Shown: one piece after another, positions 1 to 5,888 of the stretch
How the letters are laid out: every line of letters begins with the position of its first letter
How positions within the stretch are numbered: the stretch's first letter is position 1
NCBI GenBank assembly: GCA_022402405.1
Contig: JAKRSG010000247.1
Coordinates: forward strand, 1 to 7,109
DNA length: 7,109 nt
Reading direction: 5' to 3'
DNA from: Bacteroidia bacterium
Lineage (GTDB): Bacteria > Bacteroidota > Bacteroidia > UKL13-3
The notes under the pieces: model-generated
Database searches by the model: none
What the model was told of the DNA's origin: nothing
Seen by the model: only the letters and a program-made list of their open reading frames with translations
Translations under genes and position numbers: made by a program

Positions 1-115
1 CCTACGCTCTAAAGTATTTGGCTATTTTGTACGCTTCGATACCGCTTGGGGCATACAAGACTCCGAGGTAGCCAGCAGGCCTATTTATTATTTGTCGTTG
101 AGCTTGGATTTTTAG
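1..115 (+). CDS. C-terminal end of an outer-membrane beta-barrel-like protein (partial)
   Basis: The frame beginning at base 2 is open to a TAG at 113-115 and gives 37 residues, truncated by the window edge. The tail has alternating hydrophobic and polar residues typical of the last strands of an outer-membrane barrel (GYFVRFDTAWG, then PIYYLSLSLDF) and ends in Phe, the usual terminal residue recognised by the BAM machinery. Similar endings occur on Bacteroidota barrel proteins, including large TolB-like/surface-antigen proteins, but the fragment is too short to name a family. It is separated from the next gene by about 350 non-coding bases and is probably the edge of the conserved flank next to the accessory region. 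The barrel reading is an inference from the tail alone. Confidence 0.6.
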   Translation, partial: LRSKVFGYFVRFDTAWGIQDSEVASRPIYYLSLSLDF

Positions 116-292
116 AGTGGGGGTTTGTTTTTTAATTTATTATCAATATTTTGGCTGAACCAAATTTAAATCAAGCCTTTAGATACGCATTATGAAAACC
201 CTGAAATCAAAAAAAATATTAAACGAATATATAGCTTTGCATTAAATTGTTTGTTTGGTGTATTTGCGATAGTTAATTTCGGGTATATGAGA

Positions 293-306
293 GTTACAAG
301 CAACCC
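293..306 (+). repeat. Left core-like recombination site (GTTACAAGC...)
   Basis: GTTACAAGCAACCC is the reverse complement of 4747-4760 at 12 of 14 positions, and the first nine bases match perfectly (GCTTGTAAC at 4752-4760). It also resembles the right end of the palindromic element before the next cassette-like gene (GTAAGATAGCAAC at 4879-4891), and both are followed about 30 nt later by an ATG. This looks like the 3' core (GTT...) half of an integron-like attC site marking the left end of the four-gene unit. It does not fit the strict GTTRRRY consensus (a C falls in the second R position), so the assignment is an inference. Confidence 0.4.
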
Positions 307-363
307 TAACGGACGACAAAGCAGACATGAAACAGAATGACGAAATACAAAAAGCCAGCACAC

Positions 364-430
364 ATTGCAGCACATTTGCATTTTTGCCGACACGCCAAAC
401 CAATGCAAAAAAATGCAAAAGAGCTGCAAT
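364..430 (+). repeat. Long hairpin A (covarying partner of hairpin B at 4628-4690)
   Basis: Arm 364-385 pairs with arm 409-430 at 20 of 22 positions around a 23-nt loop. The outer stem is attgcagc/gctgcaat and the inner stem is tttgcattttt/aaaaatgcaaa. Between them is a 3x3 motif ACA/AGA: a C-G pair flanked by two A-A mismatches. Downstream comes CCAACCGCACGGAC. Hairpin B has the same ACATTT/AAAAGAG junction, the same kind of GCCAA-containing loop and a similar downstream CCAAACGCACAAGGAC, but different stem sequences that still pair. That pattern argues for a selected structure, RNA or single-stranded DNA, and not a terminator, since no T-run follows. Confidence 0.6.
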
Positions 431-467
431 TTTCCAACCGCACGGACTTTGGTGTATCTTGACAATT

Positions 468-1892
468 ATGTTTACTTTTTTAGTTATCAATTCGGTGGAC
501 ACATTTGCACAAGTAACATTTCCAAAATCACCGACCGTTCAACATTTCAATCCTCAGACAATTAACCCGCAGCAGACAACTCAACAGACCAATAATAATA
601 TTTCGCATTACCAACAGCCGACAGTTCCGATGGGTGGTAACGCACAAGACATAATTAATCAACAAAACAGACAGGCAATGCAAATGATGGGATATCAACC
701 ACCAATTATACCTCCATCTGACCCTGCACTATTGCACCAATTTATTTTGCAACAAGCACAAGCAACAGGACAAAGCAAACAACAAAGACAAGTTGCCGAA
801 CTAAACGCATTGCTTAGAGAAGATGTTAATACACCGCAGACCAATTACACACAGACAACTGAGTACATCATAAAAACGAAAAATTATCATAAAGCATTTG
901 CCGACTTATTGAATATGCAAAATGGTTTACAACCGTTTTCATTGAAAAAAGCAATTTACATTGTTGAAAATGCCTATCTCGACAACTCATTAAAATATGA
1001 AACTTACAACAAACAAATACTCTCAAAGACAAAATTACTGAAATCAATTATTCAGAAGGAAGGAATAAAACCGAACAACAATCTTGGAAAGAATTATATC
1101 ATTCAAAAAATGTTTTCGGAAAGGATAGTTGAATATAAAGACACCGTTGTGTATAAAGTTCACAAACCTTACCAATACGATTTTGATGATTTTAAAGGCG
1201 AAAATGACTGGACAAAAATGTTTGTTACTAAACTTTTAAAAACAGGTAAAGGGCAATGCCATTCTTTGCCATTGCTTTATTTAATATTTGCAGAAGAACT
1301 AAAAACTAAGGCTTGGCTTTCGCTTGCTCCAGAACATTCATTTGTAATTTTTAGCGACAATGCTTTAAAGAACTTTTACTTTTATGAAACTACAAACGGC
1401 AATTCAGTTACAGACAACTTTATGCTTGAAAGTGGCTTTATCACTTCACAGGCTTTAAAAAATAAGATTTACCTTGACACACTTGACCAAAATGGATTAA
1501 TCGCATCTTGCTTAGCAGACCTAATTATGGGTTATACAGACAAATTTGGTTATGATGAATTTATGGCTTCAATGGTTGAAAGCCTTTTAAAAATATATCC
1601 TAACAGCATTCAAGGACAAATATTTAAAGCGGATTTAATTGCAAGAGAAATGAAGTATGCCGCGAAACAAAAAGGATTAAAATCCTACAAAGAATTTCAG
1701 CAATATCCCGAAATCAATAATCTATATGTCGCACTTCAAAATCAATACGACTATATAGATGGACTAGGTTATATGCAAATGCCTAAAGACAGATATGCAG
1801 CTTGGCTTTTATCTTTGAATGACGAAAAGCACAAGCAAGAAAAACAGAAACTAAAAACCACATTAATCGGCAATGTTAAAAGAGATAACTAA
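468..1892 (+). CDS. Exported protein with transglutaminase-like Cys-His core
   Basis: From this ATG the protein is 474 residues and begins with a hydrophobic segment ending in FAQ, a plausible signal peptide, though it lacks the usual positive charge. The frame is open upstream to an ATG at 327 (521 residues), but that stretch is the hairpin repeat, so I chose 468; TTG 459 is another option. Numbering from 327: a Q/N/P-rich low-complexity linker (about 65-165), a helical region, then GKGQCHSLPLLYL with Cys311, His337 in LAPEHSF and the ETTNG segment near 354. This Cys, then His about 26 residues on, then an acidic or amide strand resembles the transglutaminase-like papain fold, an inference from spacing. 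The C-terminal part is helical, possibly TPR-like, with MPKDRYAAWLLSL. It is paralogous to the next gene, which it overlaps by 20 nt. Substrate unknown; expected location periplasm or cell exterior. Confidence 0.85.
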   Translation: MFTFLVINSVDTFAQVTFPKSPTVQHFNPQTINPQQTTQQTNNNISHYQQPTVPMGGNAQDIINQQNRQAMQMMGYQPPIIPPSDPALLHQFILQQAQATGQSKQQRQVAELNALLREDVNTPQTNYTQTTEYIIKTKNYHKAFADLLNMQNGLQPFSLKKAIYIVENAYLDNSLKYETYNKQILSKTKLLKSIIQKEGIKPNNNLGKNYIIQKMFSERIVEYKDTVVYKVHKPYQYDFDDFKGENDWTKMFVTKLLKTGKGQCHSLPLLYLIFAEELKTKAWLSLAPEHSFVIFSDNALKNFYFYETTNGNSVTDNFMLESGFITSQALKNKIYLDTLDQNGLIASCLADLIMGYTDKFGYDEFMASMVESLLKIYPNSIQGQIFKADLIAREMKYAAKQKGLKSYKEFQQYPEINNLYVALQNQYDYIDGLGYMQMPKDRYAAWLLSLNDEKHKQEKQKLKTTLIGNVKRDN

Positions 1893-3048
1893 AATAGCCC
1901 TTGCATTGGCATTTATTCTTTTGTTTTTTGGAGCGTGCCGCTCCAAAAAACAAATCAGCAGCACAAGTGCTGTTGCGGTTGACACCGCAACGGCTTTTGT
2001 TGCTCCTATTGATACTTTTAAGAGTACTGAAGTCTCTAAACAGGTTTACATTCCACCTCAACTTACAACACTTGATTATTACAACAATGCATACAATGAA
2101 ATTGAGGAAATGCTAAATGGATACCGACCATTGAGTTTTAAACGTGCTGTTTTTTTGACTGAGAACGCATACTTTCAAGACAAATTGGATTACGAAAAAT
2201 TTGAAAGTGATATAAATTTACTCGTATTTATCTGTAAAAAATGGATGACCTATAATAAATTAAATGATTATCACCAAAAAGACAGTATTGCTATTTTAAA
2301 AAATTTCGCAATTTATTCCTTGATGAAAGACACAATAAAATTTCAATATGGCTCACCTCATTATCCATACACATACGATTTTAATGATTTTTTCGGTCAA
2401 AAGGACTGGTCAAAAATGTTTGTTTCAAAATTACTGACAACAGGAAATGGAAATTGTCATTCATTACCTTATTTGTATAAAATTATTGCAAATGAGTTAA
2501 ACACTGAAGCTTTCTTAACGCTTGCCCCCAATCATATTTATTTGAAACATCGCTGCAAAGGATTAGGTTGGTATAATACTGAATTAACAAGTGGTGAGTT
2601 CCCAACGGATGCTTGGATAAAAGCCTCTGGCTATATTACTTTGGACGCTATTAGAAGCGGTATATTTATGGATACCCTCGGACAGGTTCAAAGTGTAGCT
2701 TTAACTATTTACGACTTAGGTCAAGGCTATTTATACGAAACTTCAAATGTTAATGATGGTTTCGTGTTAAAATGTTGCGATTTGGTTTTAAAACATCATC
2801 CGACAAATGTTAACGCTATGATTTTAAAAGCTGAAATATTAAGGAAACAATACGATTCATTGCTTTTACTTAAGCAAAATAGGAAAGCCATCGAAGTAAA
2901 ATCTGAAATGGAAAAAATGTATATGTTAGCTTTAAAATCGGGTTACAGAGAAATGCCAAAACAAATGTATTTAGCTTGGTTAAAATCTGTTTCTGAACAA
3001 AAAGAGAAGTATAGTAACGGTCAAATCTATAAATTCAAATCAAAATGA
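1873..3048 (+). CDS. Lipoprotein with transglutaminase-like Cys-His core, paralogue of the preceding gene
   Basis: 391 residues. The N-terminus has Lys3 and Lys7, a hydrophobic core and a lipobox-like FFGAC with Cys22 as the lipidation site, followed by RSKK, which fixes the start at 1873. Conserved blocks shared with the upstream paralogue are PLSFKRAVFLTENAY (86-100), YDFNDFFGQKDWSKMFVSKL (168-187), GNGNCHSLPYLYKI with Cys195, LAPNHIYL with His221 and GWYNTELTSG (232-241). Cys195, His221 and the NTE strand are candidate catalytic residues of a transglutaminase-like domain; the fold is inferred, not proven. The C-terminal third is helical and ends in MPKQMYLAWLKSV, also shared with the paralogue. 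The start lies 20 nt inside the preceding gene and the stop overlaps the next start as ATGA, so translation is probably coupled. The Q/N-rich linker of the paralogue is absent. Likely anchored in the inner or outer membrane facing the periplasm or surface. Confidence 0.88.
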   Translation: MLKEITKIALALAFILLFFGACRSKKQISSTSAVAVDTATAFVAPIDTFKSTEVSKQVYIPPQLTTLDYYNNAYNEIEEMLNGYRPLSFKRAVFLTENAYFQDKLDYEKFESDINLLVFICKKWMTYNKLNDYHQKDSIAILKNFAIYSLMKDTIKFQYGSPHYPYTYDFNDFFGQKDWSKMFVSKLLTTGNGNCHSLPYLYKIIANELNTEAFLTLAPNHIYLKHRCKGLGWYNTELTSGEFPTDAWIKASGYITLDAIRSGIFMDTLGQVQSVALTIYDLGQGYLYETSNVNDGFVLKCCDLVLKHHPTNVNAMILKAEILRKQYDSLLLLKQNRKAIEVKSEMEKMYMLALKSGYREMPKQMYLAWLKSVSEQKEKYSNGQIYKFKSK

Positions 3049-4118
3049 AAACACTATTCAATCTAGCATTTCTGCTTTTGTTTGCTTTACAAGCAAACAG
3101 CCAAAGTTTAAACCCTTTTGAAAGCATTGGTAAAAAAGGAAAAATTATTACTCTTAGTAATGGTAAATACATAGAGGTTTATTCTAATGACAGTTTACAA
3201 AAAATTGGTTCTGTAATTATGAATATGAATACAGGTAGAGTTTACAAATATTTGGAAATAGATACGGTTTATTCAGAGGCTACGTTAGAACCTACAATCA
3301 TTAGCCGTTGGTATTCTGTTGACCCTAAAGGCGGAGCAATGTCAGGTTGGTCTCCTTATAATTATGCAGTTAATAATCCTATTTCCGTTAATGACCCTGA
3401 TGGTCAGTACCCAATTTATTTTATGATAAGAAGATATGAGTCTAGTGGTTATTTCGGAACACCCTTTTTAAGCAAAGGAGACAACCGACAAACCTCTGCA
3501 AATGTCAATTCTTCCGCCCGTATTCATCATTACATCGGAATTGAAACCAATACCCCAAAATTTAACAATCCAGTATTCTATAACTACGCAAAAAGTTCTA
3601 ATTCTCAACAATACTTACCATGGCCCGGTAGTGGAGTAGCCAAACCAACATCGTCAGCCTCTGGGGATGTTTTAACTAATAATGACAGAGTTTTTGCTGG
3701 AAATTTTGAGTTTAAAAATTCAGGTATGGAACCAATTGCAAGCAAATTTTGTGAATCATGCACTCCTGCTATTGACACTAAAGGTTTTATTGGTGTCAAT
3801 GAATTTAAAGATAAGGGAGAATTGCAAATATTCGGCTCTGTTAACGGTGATAATTTTCCAGATGCAGAAGGATTTATATACGATAAAAGTGGCAATGGTA
3901 TTAGTTTGGGCGATTACCAACATTCTATGTTTGGAAGTCCAATGAAAGACCTTTGGGGAGAAGGAAATGATAAACTTTTAAATTTCGACATTTCAGTAAA
4001 AGTAGATAAGGACGGTAATTTTCAGAGTGCATCATTTATGAAAGATGGGAAGTCAGTACCATTAAAAGTTTACAATCAAAAGGAAACTAATTTTGACTCT
4101 TCTAATCTGCCAAAATAA
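3045..4118 (+). CDS. Secreted stand-alone RHS-core protein with variable C-terminal domain
   Basis: 357 residues. A clear signal peptide occupies 1-20 (MKTLFNLAFLLLFALQANSQ). Residues 34-85 form a short beta-rich leader. Residues 88-120 match the RHS repeat-associated core: RWYSVDP, then GWSPYNYAVNNP, ending NDPDG at 120. No YD repeats precede it, so this is a single isolated core, not the broken end of a long Rhs protein; its own signal peptide supports that. In Rhs and YD-repeat proteins the polymorphic effector domain begins right after the DPDG. Here 121-357 is a unique region with Cys236 and Cys239 (CESC) and a beta-rich part around GDNFPDAEGF and DKDGNF; I cannot assign an activity. It begins inside the preceding stop (ATGA), and the next gene starts 8 nt after its stop. 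A toxin-like role is inference from architecture; a surface or structural role is equally possible. Confidence 0.85.
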   Translation: MKTLFNLAFLLLFALQANSQSLNPFESIGKKGKIITLSNGKYIEVYSNDSLQKIGSVIMNMNTGRVYKYLEIDTVYSEATLEPTIISRWYSVDPKGGAMSGWSPYNYAVNNPISVNDPDGQYPIYFMIRRYESSGYFGTPFLSKGDNRQTSANVNSSARIHHYIGIETNTPKFNNPVFYNYAKSSNSQQYLPWPGSGVAKPTSSASGDVLTNNDRVFAGNFEFKNSGMEPIASKFCESCTPAIDTKGFIGVNEFKDKGELQIFGSVNGDNFPDAEGFIYDKSGNGISLGDYQHSMFGSPMKDLWGEGNDKLLNFDISVKVDKDGNFQSASFMKDGKSVPLKVYNQKETNFDSSNLPK

Positions 4119-4126
4119 CCAAATAC

Positions 4127-4627
4127 ATGAAACTATTTAAATATATAATTATTGGCTTAATAACTACTTGGATGATATATGTCATATGTATATATCTTAC
4201 TGGTAAAAAAGAGACTTTTTTAATTCGTTCGGGATTCGAAGGTACTTTAATCATCTTGGCAAATCAACCAGATGGCATAGAAATTAACGAGAGTAATGTT
4301 ATATATGATTTTACTAACACTAACATTATAAAGTTAAAAGGAAACTTGATTACTGGATTTTCGCCTTGGGGTTATCTTAATTATTATGAAATAAATGAAA
4401 ATAATGAAAGGAAAAAACTTAAAACAAAAGATGAAAGAATTGAGGAACTAAATTCAGAAGACAATTTTATTTATGTATGGGAAAACTATTTTTCAATCGG
4501 CACTTGCAATGGGACGGATTACGAAGCTTTAGTAATATCTAAGCAAAAAAACATAGACAGTACTTTATCATTAACCCAAAAAATGATTAATCAAAATGTA
4601 TGTAGTTATAAATTTGCCAACCCTTAA
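4127..4627 (+). CDS. Small membrane-anchored protein, DUF6843-like
   Basis: 166 residues. One transmembrane segment or uncleaved signal lies at about 6-25 (IIIGLITTWMIYVICIYL), with lysines at 2, 5, 27 and 28. The rest is probably a beta-rich extracytoplasmic domain. The block FLIRSGFEGTLIILANQPDG (31-50) and the later YYEINENNERKKL (86-98) recall small Bacteroidota proteins with an LIPxGFxGxVxI pattern that I remember as DUF6843; this is memory, not a search. Cys127 and Cys159 could form a disulfide. It starts 8 nt after the RHS-core gene, which fits co-expression. By position it is a candidate immunity or partner protein for the RHS-tip protein, an inference from synteny only. Hairpin B begins at the base after its stop codon. 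Confidence 0.8.
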   Translation: MKLFKYIIIGLITTWMIYVICIYLTGKKETFLIRSGFEGTLIILANQPDGIEINESNVIYDFTNTNIIKLKGNLITGFSPWGYLNYYEINENNERKKLKTKDERIEELNSEDNFIYVWENYFSIGTCNGTDYEALVISKQKNIDSTLSLTQKMINQNVCSYKFANP

Positions 4628-4690
4628 ACCATACACATTTACAAACCACACAAGCCAACGCTATGACCAAAGTTTGTAAAAGAGTATGGT
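4628..4690 (+). repeat. Long hairpin B (covarying partner of hairpin A at 364-430)
   Basis: Arm 4628-4646 pairs with arm 4672-4690 at 17 of 19 positions around a 25-nt loop. The outer stem is accatac/gtatggt and the inner stem tttacaaac/gtttgtaaa, joined by the same ACA/AGA junction (A-A, C-G, A-A) seen in hairpin A. The loop holds CACAAGCCAACGC and the sequence after the hairpin is CCAAACGCACAAGGAC, both similar to hairpin A. It starts directly after the stop codon of the preceding gene. No T-run follows, so it is not a standard intrinsic terminator, although it could stabilise the operon mRNA end. Confidence 0.62.
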
Positions 4691-4750
4691 TACCAAACGC
4701 ACAAGGACAATACAAACTAGACATGACAAACCTTCGACAGAAAGAAGGGC

Positions 4751-4888
4751 AGCTTGTAACAGGCGTTTGGCTCAATGGCGGGTGACGTGGTTAATTGAAC
4801 ATTCTACTTCGCATCAACTTTTGTGGTGTATTGACAGTTTTGTGCTCCGAAATCCGCCACTGCGCCAAGCGCCAAAACGTAAGATAGC
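4751..4888 (+). repeat. attC-like large imperfect palindrome
   Basis: The element opens with AGCTTGTAACAGG. Its arm 4762-4781 pairs with 4854-4873 in 17 Watson-Crick pairs plus one G-T of 20, leaving a 72-nt centre, and it ends in ACGTAAGATAGC. It is visibly richer in G+C than the flanking sequence. Size (about 138 bp), terminal TAAC and GTAAG core-like motifs, imperfect pairing with a few mismatches, and position between a gene end and the next start all fit an attC-type cassette site. I also recall similar GGCGTTTGGC palindromes scattered between genes in Bacteroidota genomes. The right core has GTAA where GTTA would be expected, so it may be decayed. Alternatives are a REP-like or MITE-like repeat. 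Confidence 0.55.
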
Positions 4889-4908
4889 AACAACCATTAA
4901 ACATCAGA

Positions 4909-5868
4909 ATGATTAGAAAAGTTAAATATGTAATAGCCACTACACATATAGACAAACATGGCTGTAAAATGACTGAAAGTGCTTTGGAAAGTATGTTGCC
5001 TTTTCTAAATGGAGAGAGAAAACCACGAGTTGGCCTTGAACATGAAAGAACCTTTCCCCCATTTGGGGTTACAATGAATGGTCAAATTGAAAAAAGGAAT
5101 GACGAACACCACTACTTAATTGTTGAATTGTGCTATTTCGACCAACGGGAATTAATAACACTTGATGATGGAACTCAACTTTTGAAAGAGTATTTCAGTG
5201 AAGGAGAGTATCCGTTTGTTGAATGTGCTGATAGTGAAACTTCCAAAGTAAAAATTTCTACAGATCCAGTTAATTTTGACACAAGACAAGATGTGGCAAA
5301 AATTTACGAGGCGATCAAAGAAGTGTCTGAAATAGAGTTTGAAGTAGAAGAATTTGGGAGAAAGTCTGAAATACCCGACCCCGAAACCATAATAACAATT
5401 ACAAGAGAGATTGCATTAACACTTGGGATAATCAAAAGCAAAATTCCTGCAAAATTGGGGGAAGCAATAGGTGAAGATTTGGCTAAGTTCTATAAATTCA
5501 TTTCAAAACTTACGGTTGAAACTATCAAGAAAGTTAAACCAGAGAACCGACCAAAGAATTTTGTAATTTCATACCCAAACAAAGATTGCAATATTGAATT
5601 AGTAATTAAAACCTATAAAGCAGACCGGGTTTTAAATTCATTGACAAAAGAAAAGCTGCAAATCATAGCGAACAAAGTTGAGCAATTGGCAAATCTAAGA
5701 CCAGAGAAAATACAATTTATATATGGTGAAAATGACAACTGGGAGTTTAACTATTTGCTTTCAAAAAATGGTGCCGTAATTGGAACAATAAAGACTTTTA
5801 ACAACCGGAACGAACTTTATAACAGTATTTTGGAGAAACAAAAAACTGATGAGAGGAAAAGCAGCTAA
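4909..5868 (+). CDS. Uncharacterised 319-aa cassette-like gene product
   Basis: No signal peptide, so probably cytoplasmic. I see three parts. Residues 1-80 are a mixed alpha/beta domain with THIDKHGCKMTESALESML, GLEHERTFPPFG and a hydrophobic strand YLIVELCYF; this faintly recalls the start of phage head-maturation proteins (DxxGDxm..eal, then nHd.ppiG), but the similarity is too weak to use. Residues 155-208 are helical, starting PDPETIITITREIAL and continuing GEAIGEDLAKFYKFISK, a small amphipathic pattern seen in several effector-associated proteins. Residues 215-310 look like an alpha/beta domain ending FIYGENDNWEFNYLLSKNG. The ATG lies about 30 nt after the right end of the attC-like element, and the stop codon is inside another core-like sequence (GCAGCTAACAGC), so the gene fills its unit like a cassette cargo gene. 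It converges with the downstream gene, 20 nt away. Function unknown. Confidence 0.8.
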   Translation: MIRKVKYVIATTHIDKHGCKMTESALESMLPFLNGERKPRVGLEHERTFPPFGVTMNGQIEKRNDEHHYLIVELCYFDQRELITLDDGTQLLKEYFSEGEYPFVECADSETSKVKISTDPVNFDTRQDVAKIYEAIKEVSEIEFEVEEFGRKSEIPDPETIITITREIALTLGIIKSKIPAKLGEAIGEDLAKFYKFISKLTVETIKKVKPENRPKNFVISYPNKDCNIELVIKTYKADRVLNSLTKEKLQIIANKVEQLANLRPEKIQFIYGENDNWEFNYLLSKNGAVIGTIKTFNNRNELYNSILEKQKTDERKSS

Positions 5869-5872
5869 CAGC
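5861..5872 (+). repeat. Core-like site overlapping the stop codon (truncated attC-like element)
   Basis: GCAGCTAACAGC contains the TAA stop of the preceding gene and matches the opening of the element at 4750-4763 (CAGCTTGTAACAGG) apart from a two-base difference in length. No palindromic arm follows; sequence passes directly to the 3' end of the minus-strand gene. This suggests a half-site or a truncated copy. Confidence 0.35.
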
Positions 5873-5888
5873 AAGGTAAAAGGGTAAA

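Larger units (their letters stand above)
116..467. other. Non-coding region upstream of the four-gene operon, containing a core-like site and a hairpin
   Basis: No convincing gene is seen on either strand. The first part (116-290) is AT-rich without an obvious terminator for the upstream partial gene. From 293 the character changes: a core-like sequence GTTACAAGC (293-301) is followed by a leader to an ATG at 327, then a long hairpin at 364-430. The plus-strand frame is open from 327 through the hairpin into the next gene, but I regard that extension as chance because the same hairpin architecture recurs in a non-coding position at 4628-4690. Confidence 0.55.
294..4879 (+). mobile_element. 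Putative cassette-like unit carrying the four-gene operon
   Basis: The left end TTACAAGC (294-301) and the core-like sequence GCTTGTAAC (4752-4760) are perfect inverted matches, as expected when one recombination site was split by insertion of a circular cassette. The unit contains the operon, hairpin A just inside the left end, hairpin B just inside the right end, and the attC-like palindrome. At about 4.6 kb with four genes it is much larger than usual integron cassettes, and no integrase is in the window, so the boundaries are a hypothesis. Confidence 0.33.

Noticed and set aside
232..239. TAGCTTTG as the operon's -7 promoter element
   Set aside because: It fits TAnnTTTG, but no TTG is present at the -33 distance, it lies over 200 nt from the preferred start codon and outside the putative unit. 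Possible but not supported enough to annotate.
190..502. Minus-strand reading frames of 86-91 codons upstream of the operon
   Set aside because: They run antisense through the core-like site and hairpin A, have Cys/Phe-rich composition without domain character, and are best explained as by-products of the repeat.
3045..4118. Displaced C-terminal tip of a full-length Rhs protein
   Set aside because: It has its own signal peptide, a coupled ATGA start and an intact leader before the core, so it is a complete gene, not a broken fragment.
4628..4690. Hairpin B as an intrinsic terminator of the operon
   Set aside because: The stem is AT-rich and is followed by TACCAAACGC with no T-run; the homologous hairpin at 364-430 lies before an operon, not after one.
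4587..4916. Short reading frames on both strands (about 62 and 76 codons) across the 4628-4908 region
   Set aside because: They lie in hairpin B and the attC-like palindrome; composition is rich in Arg, Cys and Trp and nothing resembles a protein.
4909..5160. Phage prohead protease domain at the N-terminus of the 319-aa protein
   Set aside because: Only a loose residue order is shared; no catalytic set can be identified and no phage genes are nearby.
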